A stretch of 64,000 nucleotides of DNA from Actinomycetes bacterium (GCA_029782145.1 JAKOVH010000021.1:124001-188000); one strand, 5' to 3'. Positions 25,763-34,480 are shown, numbered from the stretch's first letter. Numbers and translations are program-made. Notes: generated from the sequence alone by a model not told the origin.

Positions 25763-26641
25763 GTGCCCGAGGGCGACACCATCCACCGGGCCGCCGCCCG
25801 CCTCCGCCCGGCGCTGGCCGGCCGGCCGCTGGTGCGCTTCGAGGCGCCCCGGACGCCTCGGCCCTGGCCGGCGGCGGGCACCCTGGTCACCGAGGTGGAG
25901 GCGCAGGGCAAGCACCTGCTCGTGCACTTCGCCGACGGCTGGACCCTCCAGACCCACATGCGCATGGCGGGCAGCTGGCACCTCTACCGGCCCGGTGAGC
26001 GGTGGAGGAAGCCGCCCCACCTGGTGCGTGCCCTGGTCGAGGTCGGCGCCGACCCGACGGCCGCCGGTGCCGACGCCGACCCTCCGGGGACGGCGGGGAC
26101 GGCGGGGACGGCGGGGACTGCGGCGAGCGCGGGGGACGACGGCTGGGTGGCGGTGTGCTTCTCGGCGCCGGTGGTCGAGCTGGTGCGCCGGCCCCGCACC
26201 GACCACCTCGGCCCCGACCTGTGCGAGCCCGACGCCGACCTCGACGAGGTGGTCCGGCGGATGGGCCAGCTCGACCCCACCACCCCGCTCGTCGACGTCC
26301 TGCTCGACCAGCGCGTCTGCTGCGGGGTCGGCAACGTCTACAAGAGCGAGGTGCCCTTCGCTCTCGGCCTGCACCCGCTCACCCCGATCGGTGCGCTCGA
26401 CGAGGCCCGGCGCCGGGCCGTCGCCGCCACCGCGGCCCGGCAGCTGCAGGCCAACCTCACCACCACCTCTCGCACCACGGTGGCCGGGCCGCCCGGCACC
26501 CTCGGGGTGTACGGCCGCCGGCGCGAGCCGTGCCGGCGCTGCGGCACACCCGTGGCCTGGGCCCGCACCGGCACCCACGCCCGGGGCACCTACTGGTGCC
26601 CGTCGTGCCAGCCCGACCCGCCGGCCCCTGCCCCGACCTGA
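25763..26641 (+). CDS. nei: Fpg/Nei-family DNA glycosylase (endonuclease VIII-like)
   Basis: The predicted protein has 292 residues. It begins 'MPEGDTIHRAA': Pro2 is the Schiff-base nucleophile and Glu3 the acid, as in Nei, and 'PEGDT' separates it from Fpg. The H2TH segment includes 'LLDQRVCCGVGNVYKSEV'. A C-terminal zinc finger with four Cys (about residues 256-283, 'CRRCGTPV' to 'CPSCQ') is present. It removes oxidised pyrimidines and nicks the site. GGAG sits 8 nt before the GTG. An in-frame 9-bp tandem repeat adds a Gly-Thr-Ala stretch in the N-terminal domain, where family members usually have a short loop. Confidence 0.92.
   Translation: MPEGDTIHRAAARLRPALAGRPLVRFEAPRTPRPWPAAGTLVTEVEAQGKHLLVHFADGWTLQTHMRMAGSWHLYRPGERWRKPPHLVRALVEVGADPTAAGADADPPGTAGTAGTAGTAASAGDDGWVAVCFSAPVVELVRRPRTDHLGPDLCEPDADLDEVVRRMGQLDPTTPLVDVLLDQRVCCGVGNVYKSEVPFALGLHPLTPIGALDEARRRAVAATAARQLQANLTTTSRTTVAGPPGTLGVYGRRREPCRRCGTPVAWARTGTHARGTYWCPSCQPDPPAPAPT
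26086..26121 (+). repeat. 9-bp tandem repeat inside nei
   Basis: Four units of GGGGACGGC lie head to tail; the last reads GGGGACTGC. The unit length is a multiple of three, so changes in copy number keep the frame and only alter a Gly-Thr-Ala loop. This is a candidate polymorphic site between strains. Confidence 0.85.
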
Positions 26642-26684
26642 CCACATCCCCGGGCGCCGAGGCCCTGGCCAGGTGGTGTCGCGG

Positions 26685-27080
26685 TCAGGCCCGCCCGAGC
26701 ACGCGGGTGACCGACAGCTCGATCACCACCCGGTCGGCGCGCTCGCCGGGCGGGCGGTAGCGCTCGGCGTAGCGGCGCACCCCCTCGGCGACGCGGGCCG
26801 GGTCGGCGGTGACCACCGCCGTGCCCTCCAGGGTGAGCCACCGGCCCCCGTCGACCTGCGACACGGCGGCGGGGCTGCCGGGCCGGGCCACCAGGTTGCG
26901 GGCCTTGCGGCTCCCGGCCCAGGTGATGACCCGCACGAGCCCGGTGTCGCCGTCCCAGCTGAAGCCGACGGGGACGACGTGGGGGGTCCAGTCGGGTCGC
27001 ATCGTGGTGAGCGTGGCCAGATGGCGCTCGGCGAGGAACGCACGCACGTCGGGCGGGAGGGCACGGGGGTCGAGGGCCAT
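26685..27080 (-). CDS. PPOX-class F420-dependent oxidoreductase
   Basis: The predicted protein has 131 residues with the split beta-barrel fold of the FDOR/PPOX group. 'LATLTTMRPDWTPHVVPV' and 'TWAGSRKARNLVARPGSPA' match the F420-binding FDOR-B type rather than FMN enzymes. It would reduce a small electrophile or tetrapyrrole-like substrate with reduced F420. The start 'MALDPRALPPDVRAFL' is normal. The G-rich tandem array begins directly before its ATG (on its own strand), so no standard ribosome-binding site is seen. The substrate is unknown. Confidence 0.8.
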   Translation of the reverse strand: MALDPRALPPDVRAFLAERHLATLTTMRPDWTPHVVPVGFSWDGDTGLVRVITWAGSRKARNLVARPGSPAAVSQVDGGRWLTLEGTAVVTADPARVAEGVRRYAERYRPPGERADRVVIELSVTRVLGRA

Positions 27081-27192
27081 GGGGCGGCTCCGGTGGGGCG
27101 GCTCGTCGGGTGGGGCGGTGCGTCGGGTGGGGCGGTTCGTCGGGTGGGGCGGCGTCGTCGGGTGGGGCGCGGTTCGTCGGGTGGGACGGCGT
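27081..27192. repeat. Degenerate G-rich tandem array (16-19 bp unit)
   Basis: Six to seven units of about 17 bp follow one another. The core is GGGTGGGGCGGTTCGTC, with length changes of 1-2 bp between units. The array fills the whole 112-bp gap between the start of the PPOX gene and the stop of the FtsX-like gene. The repeated GGGG and GGG runs could form G-quadruplexes on the plus strand. There are no non-repeat spacers, so it is not a CRISPR array. Confidence 0.85.
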
Positions 27193-29748
27193 TCACTCGG
27201 TGGCGATGGCGGCCAGCACGTCGAGCCGCGAGGCCCTCCACGCCGGGTACAGGGCGGCGGCGACCCCGGCGGCGATGGCGAGGGCCATGACGCCGAGGAG
27301 CTGGGTCCAGGGCACCTGGAACGCGGTGATGCCGTCGTCTCGCAGCACGCGCACCAGCGCCCAGCCGAAGACCAGGCCGAACGCCAGGCCGATGATCGTG
27401 CCGACGAGGCTGATGATCACCGACTCCAAGCGGATGCTCGACCGGACCTGGCGGCGGGTCATGCCCACCGCTCTCAGCAGGCCCAGCTCGTGGGTGCGCT
27501 CGTGGACCGACAGCAACAGGGTGTTGACCACACCGATGACGGCGATCACCAGGGCGAGGGCGAGCAGCACGTACACCACCAGGAGGAACTGGTCGGCCTG
27601 CGCGCTCTGCGCCTTGCGGTACTCGCCCAGGTCCTGCAGCTCCGCACCGGGCACCGCGGCCACGATGGACTCCAGCGGCGCCCGGGCGGCGGCGATCCCG
27701 GCCGCGGACGGGTCCACGAGCTCGACGTAGACCGCCGAGTCGGTCTGCAGGGCGGGCGGCGTGTTGCGGTCGAACAGCTGCCGGTTCACGAGCCATCCCG
27801 GCCCTCGGACGGGGAACCGGGTGTCGTAGATCGCCTCGACGGTGAGCTGCTGGGTGCCGCCCTGCAGGAACGTGGCGGTGACGGTCTGGCCGACCGTCAG
27901 GCCCTTGTCGTCGGCGTGTTTCTTCGACACGGCGATGCCCTGGTCGTCGAGGCCGGCCAGCGACCCGGCCACGTCGTCGAACGCGATGAGCTGGGTGAGC
28001 TGCTCCGGTTCGGCGGCGAGCACCAGGCGGGTATCGCCGTCGATGGTGGCGAAGGTGCCCCGCAGGCCGGCGGCCGTCGACACCTCGGGCAGGTCGCGGA
28101 TCTGCTCGGCCACCGACCCCGGCAGCGCGGTGGGGCCGAACCCGTCGGTCGACACCACGTACTGGCCCTGCACCGACGCGTCGATGGCCGCGCTGGTGGA
28201 TGCCTTCACCGACTGCGCGGTGACGGCGATGAACCCGACGAGGCCGACCCCGATCATCAGCGCCGAGGCGGTGGTGGCCGTGCGCCGCGGGCTGCGGGTG
28301 GCGTTCTCGCGCGCCAGGTGCCCGTCGATGCCGGCCAGGCGGGGGAGCGGGCGGCCCAGGGCACGGGCCAGCCGCGGCGCGGTGACCGGCCCGAGCACGA
28401 CGAGGCCGAGGAAGGTGAGCAGGGCGCCGACGCCCAGGATCTGGAGGTCGCCGCCCGGGCTGAGGAACGCGCCGTCGGCGAGGGCGGCCACGCCGAGGGC
28501 CACCACGACGAGCCCGATGGCGACGCGGCGCAGCGAGGTGGCGGCGCTCTCCAGCCCCAGGTCGCGCATCGCCGCCACGGGCGGGGTGGTGGCGGCCCGG
28601 CGGGCGGGCAGCACGGCCGCGGCCAGGGTGATGCCGGTGCCCACCACGAGCGAGGTCACGACGGCGGAGGCGGGCACGACGAGGGGCGTCTCCGGGCCGG
28701 AGAACCCGATGTCGCGCAGCAGCGCCGTGAGCCCGATGGCGAGACCGATGCCGCACAGCACGCCGACCGCCGAGGCGAGCAGGCCGACCACGAACGCCTC
28801 GATGAGCACCGAGCGCAGGATCTGGGCCCGGCTGGCCCCCACCGCTCGCAGCAGGCCCAGTTCCCTCGTGCGCTGGGCCACGATGATCGAGAAGGTGTTG
28901 TAGATGATGAACGACCCGACGAACAGCGCGATCAGGGCGAACACCAGCAGGAACGTGTTGAAGATGCCGATCAGCTTCTGGAAGGCGTCCTGGCTCTCGG
29001 AGGTGAAGTCGGCGCCGGTGATCGCCTCGGTGTCCGGGGGGAGCGAGCGAGCGATCTCGTCGCGCAGCGCGGCCTGGGAGCCGCCGTCGCCGGCGACGGA
29101 GATCCAGTCGAAGCGCCCGGGCTCGCCCACCACGGCCTGGGCCGTCGAGGTGTCGAACAGCGCGGCCTGGGCACCGCCCCAGGTGTCGAGCTTGCCGAAG
29201 CGGGCGATGCCCACCACGGTGAAGTCCCGCACGCCGCCCGCGACCGACACCCGGACCGGATCGCCGACGGAGTAGCCGCCGTCGGCGGCCGACTTGGCGT
29301 CGAGCACGATGTCGCCGGGCCCGGTGGGCGGGTCGCCGTCGACGATCGTCCAGCCGTTCAGCGCCGGCGAGGTCAACCAGTTGAGGCCGAGGTTCGGTGG
29401 GCCGTTCGCCGACACCAGCGGCTCGCCCTGCTTGTCGAGCACCCGGATCTGGGCCACCACCTGGCCCTCGGCCGCCTCCACCCCCGGCTCCTCGGCGATG
29501 GCCGGCACGAGCGCGCCGTCGACGCGGGCCCGTTCGGCGCCGAACGGCGTGTCGATCTGGGTGCTCGACCGCACCACCACGTCGATGGGGGCGTAGACGT
29601 CGGCGAAGACCTTGTCGAAGCTGGCGCTCACGCTCGAGGTGAGCACCTGCGTGCCGGTCATGAACGCCACGCCGAGCAGCACCGCCACGGCGGTGGCCAC
29701 CAGGCGCACCTTGTGCGCCATGAGGCCGTGCAGGGTGACCCTCAGCAC
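27193..29748 (-). CDS. FtsX-like ABC transporter permease (MacB/LolCE type)
   Basis: The predicted protein has 851 residues. After an N-terminal helix ('VAVLLGVAFMTGT') comes a large outside domain. A first FtsX domain ('NTFSIIVAQRTRELGLLRAVGA') and a second ('NTLLLSVHERTHELGLLRAVGM') each have several helices, so the layout is a tandem duplicated permease. Such proteins move lipids, lipoproteins or peptides, or transmit force to cell-wall enzymes. The GTG at 29748 was chosen because family members begin 'LRVTLxGLxAHK'; a GTG at 29802 is also possible. The ATPase that normally lies directly upstream is absent, and the neighbour is a peroxiredoxin gene. Confidence 0.87.
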   Translation of the reverse strand: MLRVTLHGLMAHKVRLVATAVAVLLGVAFMTGTQVLTSSVSASFDKVFADVYAPIDVVVRSSTQIDTPFGAERARVDGALVPAIAEEPGVEAAEGQVVAQIRVLDKQGEPLVSANGPPNLGLNWLTSPALNGWTIVDGDPPTGPGDIVLDAKSAADGGYSVGDPVRVSVAGGVRDFTVVGIARFGKLDTWGGAQAALFDTSTAQAVVGEPGRFDWISVAGDGGSQAALRDEIARSLPPDTEAITGADFTSESQDAFQKLIGIFNTFLLVFALIALFVGSFIIYNTFSIIVAQRTRELGLLRAVGASRAQILRSVLIEAFVVGLLASAVGVLCGIGLAIGLTALLRDIGFSGPETPLVVPASAVVTSLVVGTGITLAAAVLPARRAATTPPVAAMRDLGLESAATSLRRVAIGLVVVALGVAALADGAFLSPGGDLQILGVGALLTFLGLVVLGPVTAPRLARALGRPLPRLAGIDGHLARENATRSPRRTATTASALMIGVGLVGFIAVTAQSVKASTSAAIDASVQGQYVVSTDGFGPTALPGSVAEQIRDLPEVSTAAGLRGTFATIDGDTRLVLAAEPEQLTQLIAFDDVAGSLAGLDDQGIAVSKKHADDKGLTVGQTVTATFLQGGTQQLTVEAIYDTRFPVRGPGWLVNRQLFDRNTPPALQTDSAVYVELVDPSAAGIAAARAPLESIVAAVPGAELQDLGEYRKAQSAQADQFLLVVYVLLALALVIAVIGVVNTLLLSVHERTHELGLLRAVGMTRRQVRSSIRLESVIISLVGTIIGLAFGLVFGWALVRVLRDDGITAFQVPWTQLLGVMALAIAAGVAAALYPAWRASRLDVLAAIATE

Positions 29749-29846
29749 GGGCGAGCGGCGGGGGCGGGGGTCACCCGCCGAGCCTACGGCCGGGCGCGCC
29801 ACGGGGCGGGCGCGCGGCCCGCCCCGTGGAGGTCCATCGGGTCAAG

Positions 29847-29864
29847 AAGTGAGTCAGCTCACTT
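29847..29864 (-). terminator. Hairpin overlapping the peroxiredoxin stop codon
   Basis: AAGTGAG and CTCACTT form a 7-bp perfect stem with a 4-nt loop. The TGA stop lies inside the stem. A short CTTG follows instead of a U-tract. It may end the peroxiredoxin transcript or protect its 3' end. Confidence 0.4.
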
Positions 29865-30494
29865 GTTGGGCTGAGGGGTGACCCGCAGGTAGGGCTTGAG
29901 GGTGGTGAAGCCCTTGGGGAACTTCTCCTTGGCCTCGTCGTCGGAGAGGGCCGCGGCCACGATCACGTCGTCGCCGTCGTTCCAGTTCGCCGGGGTGGCC
30001 ACCTTGTAGCCGTCGGTGAGCTGGAGCGAGTCGATGACGCGCAGCAGCTCGTCGAAGTTGCGGCCCGTGCTCGCCGGATAGGTGAGGATGAGGCGCACCT
30101 TGTTGGCACCGTCGATGATGAACACCGAGCGCACCGTGAGGGTGTCGTTGGCGTTCGGGTGGATCATGTCGTAGAGGTCGGCGACGGTCTTGCCGGAGTC
30201 GGCGATCAGCGGGAAGTTCAGCGCCGCGCCCTGGGTCTCCTCGATGTCGGCGGCCCATCCGGAGTGCGAGTCGAGCGGGTCGACCGAGAGGCCCACCACC
30301 TTCACGTTGCGCTTGTCGAACTCGGGCTTGAGCTTGGCCACCGTGCCCAGCTCGGTCGTGCACACCGGGGTGTAGTCCTTGGGGTGTGAGAAGAGCACGG
30401 CCCAGCTGTCGCCCTTCCAGTCGTGGAAGGAGATGGGGCCTTCGGTCGTCTCGGCCTGGAAGTCGGGTGCGGTGTCGCCGAGGCGGATCGCCAT
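29859..30494 (-). CDS. 1-Cys peroxiredoxin (Prx6 type)
   Basis: The predicted protein has 211 residues. The peroxidatic Cys45 is in 'HPKDYTPVCTTELG'. There is no second Cys anywhere, so it is a 1-Cys enzyme, and the C-terminal extension ('WNDGDDVIVAAALSD') is that of the Prx6 group. It reduces peroxides in the cytoplasm and needs an outside thiol donor. GGAGG lies about 7 nt before the ATG, one of the best ribosome-binding sites in the window, suggesting strong expression. It stands alone, with a hairpin at its stop. Confidence 0.95.
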   Translation of the reverse strand: MAIRLGDTAPDFQAETTEGPISFHDWKGDSWAVLFSHPKDYTPVCTTELGTVAKLKPEFDKRNVKVVGLSVDPLDSHSGWAADIEETQGAALNFPLIADSGKTVADLYDMIHPNANDTLTVRSVFIIDGANKVRLILTYPASTGRNFDELLRVIDSLQLTDGYKVATPANWNDGDDVIVAAALSDDEAKEKFPKGFTTLKPYLRVTPQPNK

Positions 30495-30586
30495 GGGGTG
30501 CCTCCGTGGAGCGTCGTGTCGTCGGAACGGCACCATCCTACGGACGCGGCGAGGAATGTCGACCCCAAAGGTCGGATTTTCTGCCG

Positions 30587-31546
30587 TCAGTGGTGCGCGG
30601 CACCGCCGACGTCGGTCTCGACCACGCTGGCGCGCATCGGGCGGACCACGTCGGGCTCGATGAAGATGCGGGTGGCGTCGGGCACCGCCGCCCGGATCCG
30701 GGCCTCGACGTCGTCGACGACGTCGGCGAGGTCGCGCATCGTCAACGCCGGGTCGAACTCGATCTTGGCCGCGACAAGGATCGACTCGGGGCCGATGTGC
30801 TCGGTGCGCAGGTCGATGAGCCGCCGCACCGGGTCGGCGCCCGTGATGGCCCGGGTGATGGCCGCCTCGTCCTGCTCGCTCGCCGCTTCGCCGATGAGCA
30901 GGCTCTTCATCTCCACCGCCAGCACGACGGCGATCACGCCGAGGAGGACGCCGATGCAGGTCGTGCCCACGCCGTCCCAACGGGCGTTGCCGGTCGCCAT
31001 CGACATGCCCACCGCCGCCAGGGCCAGCACCAGGCCGATCAGGGCTCCCGAGTCCTCGAGCAGCACGACCGGCAGCTCGGGCTGCTTCGACCGGCGGATG
31101 AAGCGGAACCAGGAGGCGTCGCCCTTGTAGGGGCGCGACTCGCGCACGGCGGTGCGGAACGAGAACCCCTCGAGCACCATGGCCACCAGCAGGATCGCGA
31201 TGGCCCAGCCGGGCGACTCCAGCTCGTGGGGGTGCAGCAGCTTCTCGATGCCCTCGAACAGGGCGAACGCGGAACCCAGGGTGAACAGCACGATCGCCAC
31301 CACGAACGCCCAGAAGAAGCGCTCGCGCCCGAAGCCGAACGGGTGCTGGCGGGTCGCGACCCTCGCCGCCCGGCGCCCGCCGACGAGCAGCAGCACCTGG
31401 TTGCCGGTGTCGGCCACCGAGTGGATGCTCTCGGCGAGCATCGAGCTGGCACCGGTGAAGAGGAAGCCGACGAACTTCGCCACCGCGATGCCGAGGTTGG
31501 CCAGCAGCGCGGCGACGATCGCCCGGGTGGAGCCCCCGCTCGACAC
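30587..31546 (-). CDS. Cation diffusion facilitator family transporter
   Basis: The predicted protein has 319 residues with about six membrane helices and a C-terminal cytoplasmic metal domain. The helix-2 metal site is 'SIHSVADTGNQ' and the helix-5 site 'LLEDSGALIG', each with the His/Asp spacing of CDF antiporters. The linker 'TRQHPFGFGRERFFWAF' is typical of the group. It would export Zn2+, Fe2+, Mn2+ or similar in exchange for protons. GTG start. The upstream gene lhgO stops 9 bp before it, so it may be the last gene of the ppa-lhgO-CDF operon. Confidence 0.88.
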   Translation of the reverse strand: MSSGGSTRAIVAALLANLGIAVAKFVGFLFTGASSMLAESIHSVADTGNQVLLLVGGRRAARVATRQHPFGFGRERFFWAFVVAIVLFTLGSAFALFEGIEKLLHPHELESPGWAIAILLVAMVLEGFSFRTAVRESRPYKGDASWFRFIRRSKQPELPVVLLEDSGALIGLVLALAAVGMSMATGNARWDGVGTTCIGVLLGVIAVVLAVEMKSLLIGEAASEQDEAAITRAITGADPVRRLIDLRTEHIGPESILVAAKIEFDPALTMRDLADVVDDVEARIRAAVPDATRIFIEPDVVRPMRASVVETDVGGAAHH

Positions 31547-31555
31547 TGGTCGGCC

Positions 31556-32800
31556 CTATCCGTCGGTGGGCACGATCGTGCCGCCCGCGTCGTCGCGCTC
31601 GGCCGCCTCGACCTCCTTGGCGATCCACGAGCCGATGGCGAGCGCGGCCGTGGCGGCAGGGGAGGGGGCGTTCACCACGTGCACGCAGCGCCCGGTGCGC
31701 ACGATCTCGAAGTCGTCGAGGAGCGAGCCGTCGGGGTTGATGGCCTGGGCCCGCACCCCGGACCCGGCCCGCACCAGGTCCTCGGCGCGCACCTCCGGCA
31801 CCATCTTCTGCATGGCGGCCAGGCTGCGCGATGGCACGAGCGACCGGACGATCTCGTCGAGGCCCGTGCGCCAGTAGCGCGCCGCCAGCCTCCACGTCGA
31901 CGGGCGGGCCGCGTACTGGGCCGTGTCGACGGGGCGGAAGCGCTTCCAGCTGTAGGCGTCGCGCCCGAAGGCGGGCACCGCGTTGGGGCCGACGTGCACC
32001 GTGCCGTCGATGCCGCGCGTGAAGTGCACACCGAGGAAGGGGAAGCGGGTGTCGGGCACCGGGTAGATCAGGTGCTTCACCAGGTGGGCGGCCTCGGGGC
32101 GCAGCTCGAGGTACTCGCCCCGGAACGGGATGATGCGGGCCCGGGGCCGTTCGCCGCCGGCGGCGGCGAGCACGTCGGACCACGCACCGGCGCACGCCAC
32201 GGCCCGGTCGGCCCACCACAGGCCGCAGTCCGAGCGGACCACCACGCTGGCGCCGGTGTCGATCGCCGAGGTCACCCCCACGCCGGTGAGGATGCGCCCG
32301 CCCCGCTCGGTCACCTCCTCGGCCAGGCGTTGGCAGACGACCCGGTAGTCGACCACGCCGGTGGCCGGCACGAAGATCGACGCCAGGGCGACGGCGTGGG
32401 GCTCGTGCTCGGCGAGCCCGGCGGCGGACAGCTCGTGGATCTCGAGGCCGTTCTGGCGTCCCCGCTCGGTGAGCCCGGCCAGGGCCTCGACCTCGTCGGG
32501 CTCGGAGGCGACCACGACCTTGCCGCACCGCTCCCACGGGATGCCGGCGTCGGTGCAGTACTGCTCCATCTCGGCGCGGCCCGCGGTGCACAGCCGGGCC
32601 TTGGCCGAGCCGGGCTTGTAGTAGAGGCCCGAGTGGATCACACCGGAGTTGTGCCCGCTCTGGTGGGCGGCCACCTCCTCGCGCTCGAGCACCACCAGGT
32701 CGAGCCCCGGCCGGTCGCGGAGCAGCGCCCGTGCCGTGGCCAGCCCCACGATGCCCGCACCCACCACGACCACGTCGACGCGGCCGGCCTGCTGGTTCAT
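31556..32800 (-). CDS. lhgO: L-2-hydroxyglutarate oxidase/dehydrogenase
   Basis: The predicted protein has 414 residues. The FAD motif 'VVVVGAGIVGLATARALL' (10-27) and 'HQSGHNSGVIHSGLYY' (about 50-65) are the strong signature of LhgO. Near the end 'NAPSPAATAALAIGSWIA' completes the FAD-binding site. It oxidises L-2-hydroxyglutarate, a by-product of 2-oxoglutarate metabolism, to 2-oxoglutarate and passes electrons to O2 or quinone. GGAGG lies 7 nt before the ATG. The start overlaps the ppa stop by 4 bp, so the two genes are translationally coupled. Confidence 0.93.
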   Translation of the reverse strand: MNQQAGRVDVVVVGAGIVGLATARALLRDRPGLDLVVLEREEVAAHQSGHNSGVIHSGLYYKPGSAKARLCTAGRAEMEQYCTDAGIPWERCGKVVVASEPDEVEALAGLTERGRQNGLEIHELSAAGLAEHEPHAVALASIFVPATGVVDYRVVCQRLAEEVTERGGRILTGVGVTSAIDTGASVVVRSDCGLWWADRAVACAGAWSDVLAAAGGERPRARIIPFRGEYLELRPEAAHLVKHLIYPVPDTRFPFLGVHFTRGIDGTVHVGPNAVPAFGRDAYSWKRFRPVDTAQYAARPSTWRLAARYWRTGLDEIVRSLVPSRSLAAMQKMVPEVRAEDLVRAGSGVRAQAINPDGSLLDDFEIVRTGRCVHVVNAPSPAATAALAIGSWIAKEVEAAERDDAGGTIVPTDG

Positions 32801-33306
32801 GGCTGTGCCTCCTCGGCCGTCGCGGCCACGTGGCGCTCGAGCGAGGCGTGGATCTCGCGCCACGCCGACGCCCGGTCCTGGAACTCGCCCGTCACCGAGA
32901 ACTTCTCCGGTTCCAGGTCCTTGTAGATGTCGAAGAAGTGCTTGATCTCGGCGAGGATCTCCGAGGGCAGGTCACCGATGTCCTCGATGTCCTTCCAGCG
33001 GGGCTCGTTGGGCTCGACGCAGATCACCTTGGCGTCGGGCCCGGCCTCGTCCTCCATCCACATCACCCCCACCGGGCGGGCGTTGATCCAACAGCCCGGG
33101 AACGTCGGGTCCTCGGTCAGCACGAGCACGTCGAGCGGGTCGCCGTCCTCGGAGAGCGTCTCGGGGATGAAGCCGTACTCGGTGGGATAGGTCGTGGCGG
33201 CGAAGAGCCGGCGGTCGAGTCGGATGCGACCGGTGTGGTGATCGACCTCGTACTTGTTGCGGCTCCCCCGAGGGATCTCGATCAGCACGTCGATGGTCTC
33301 GTCCAT
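32797..33306 (-). CDS. ppa: Inorganic pyrophosphatase (family I)
   Basis: The predicted protein has 169 residues, normal for soluble family I enzymes. The active-site signature is 'EDGDPLDVLVL' with its three Asp residues. 'IPRGSRNKYEVDHHTGRI' and 'YPTEYGFIPET' supply the Lys, Arg and Tyr residues that bind PPi. It hydrolyses pyrophosphate with Mg2+ and so pulls biosynthetic reactions forward. It heads a short operon with lhgO (4-bp overlap) and perhaps the CDF gene. It is divergent from the GDH-fold gene across 66 bp. Confidence 0.96.
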   Translation of the reverse strand: MDETIDVLIEIPRGSRNKYEVDHHTGRIRLDRRLFAATTYPTEYGFIPETLSEDGDPLDVLVLTEDPTFPGCWINARPVGVMWMEDEAGPDAKVICVEPNEPRWKDIEDIGDLPSEILAEIKHFFDIYKDLEPEKFSVTGEFQDRASAWREIHASLERHVAATAEEAQP

Positions 33307-33372
33307 CCACCCATTGTGCACGGCTGCGTCGGGTGGCCCCGCCCCGGGCGCCGTGTGGGAGGATCCCCGCTC

Positions 33373-34401
33373 GTGAGCACCCGCAAGCTGACCTCCACCG
33401 ACGCCTTCGTGGTCGTCGACCTGCCCGACGCTCCGGTGGCCGCGGGCGTGGCCCGGCTGGCGCCGAAGGTGCTCGTAGACGGCGCCACCTGGCTGGCCCG
33501 CAGCCAGACCTACCAGTTCGCGGCGTTCGGTCGGCGGGCCTCGGGTGCGTCGGCCGGCATCAACGCCTCGGCCGAGGGGCGCGCCGAGGCCGTGTCGGCC
33601 TTCGTGGCCGAGATGGTCGCCGGGGCCGGCGACGCCGGTGCACCCGTGCTGCTCGAGGCCGGCCGCGGCCTGTCCACCGCGGAGCTGGAGGGCGTGCGCG
33701 CCAGCGACCCGCGGCCCCAGCAGTGGTGGGACGAGCACCACGCGCTCAGGGGGGTCGGGGTGGCGGCGGCGGCCGCGTTGGCGACCGGCGGCTCGCTCGA
33801 GGGCCGCACCGTGGCCGTCGAGGGCTTCGACACGAGCGGGCCGTCGCTGGTGGCCGCGCTGACCGCTCGGGGTGCCCGTGTCGTGGCCCTGGCCACCGCC
33901 GCCGGATGCGCCGCTGACCCGTCGGGTCTCGACGTCGCCGGGGTCGCCGAGGCGTGGTCGGCCCACGGGGCGCAGCTCGTCGAGCACCTCGGGGGCAGCG
34001 TGGCCACGGCCGGCAGCGTGCTGTCCGCGGCCGCCGACGTGCTGGTGGTGGGCTCGAAGGCGGGGGTCGTCGACCACGACGTGGCCGCCGAGGTCCGGGC
34101 CACGGTGGTCGTGCCGAGCGGGCCCATCCCCGTCACGGCCAAGGCGGCGGCGGCGCTGGCGCGCCGCGGGGTGGTGGTGCTGCCGGACTTCGTCACCACC
34201 GGGGGGCACCTGGTGGCGTGGCCCGAGGCTGACGCGGCGCTGCCGGGCGACCTGCCGGCCGCCGCCGCCGCCCTGGTCGAGGGTGCCCTGGCCGAGGTGC
34301 TCGGCCACCCCGCCGGCCCGCTGCTGGGCGCCTGCGAGCAGGCGGAGGCCTTCCTCGCCTCCTGGCGCGACGAGCTGCCCTTCGGCCGACCCCTGGCCTG
34401 A
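33373..34401 (+). CDS. Glu/Leu/Phe/Val dehydrogenase-fold protein with altered catalytic region
   Basis: The predicted protein has 342 residues. The C-terminal half is a GDH-type Rossmann domain: 'GRTVAVEGFDTSGPSLVAAL' corresponds to the family's 'GxxVxVQGFGNVG', and 'RGVVVLPDFVTTGGHLVAW' to the NAD-side loop. The N-terminal half resembles the GDH substrate domain, but the Lys-rich motifs are changed. 'TYQFA' has Gln48 where Lys is usual, and 'ASGASAGIN' (56-64) replaces the Lys-bearing GGAKGG loop. Catalytic Lys residues therefore appear lost, and normal glutamate deamination is unlikely. Start is GTG. It stands alone and its substrate is unknown. Confidence 0.65.
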   Translation: MSTRKLTSTDAFVVVDLPDAPVAAGVARLAPKVLVDGATWLARSQTYQFAAFGRRASGASAGINASAEGRAEAVSAFVAEMVAGAGDAGAPVLLEAGRGLSTAELEGVRASDPRPQQWWDEHHALRGVGVAAAAALATGGSLEGRTVAVEGFDTSGPSLVAALTARGARVVALATAAGCAADPSGLDVAGVAEAWSAHGAQLVEHLGGSVATAGSVLSAAADVLVVGSKAGVVDHDVAAEVRATVVVPSGPIPVTAKAAAALARRGVVVLPDFVTTGGHLVAWPEADAALPGDLPAAAAALVEGALAEVLGHPAGPLLGACEQAEAFLASWRDELPFGRPLA

Positions 34402-34468
34402 CCGACCCTCCCGCCAACCAGCCAGGGGTGTCTGGGCGCCGGACCCGAGGCGCGGCGGGCGGTGTCCG

Positions 34469-34474
34469 TAGGGT
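34469..34474 (+). promoter_or_regulatory. Candidate -10 for a leaderless photolyase transcript
   Basis: TAGGGT fits TAnnnT and ends 6 nt before the GTG start at 34481. No ribosome-binding site is visible between them. Position and spacing match other leaderless candidates in the window. Confidence 0.4.
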
Positions 34475-34480
34475 GGCGGC

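Noticed and set aside
27081..27192. Possible CRISPR-like array.
   Set aside because: Units of 16-19 bp follow each other directly with no unique spacers, and no cas genes are near.
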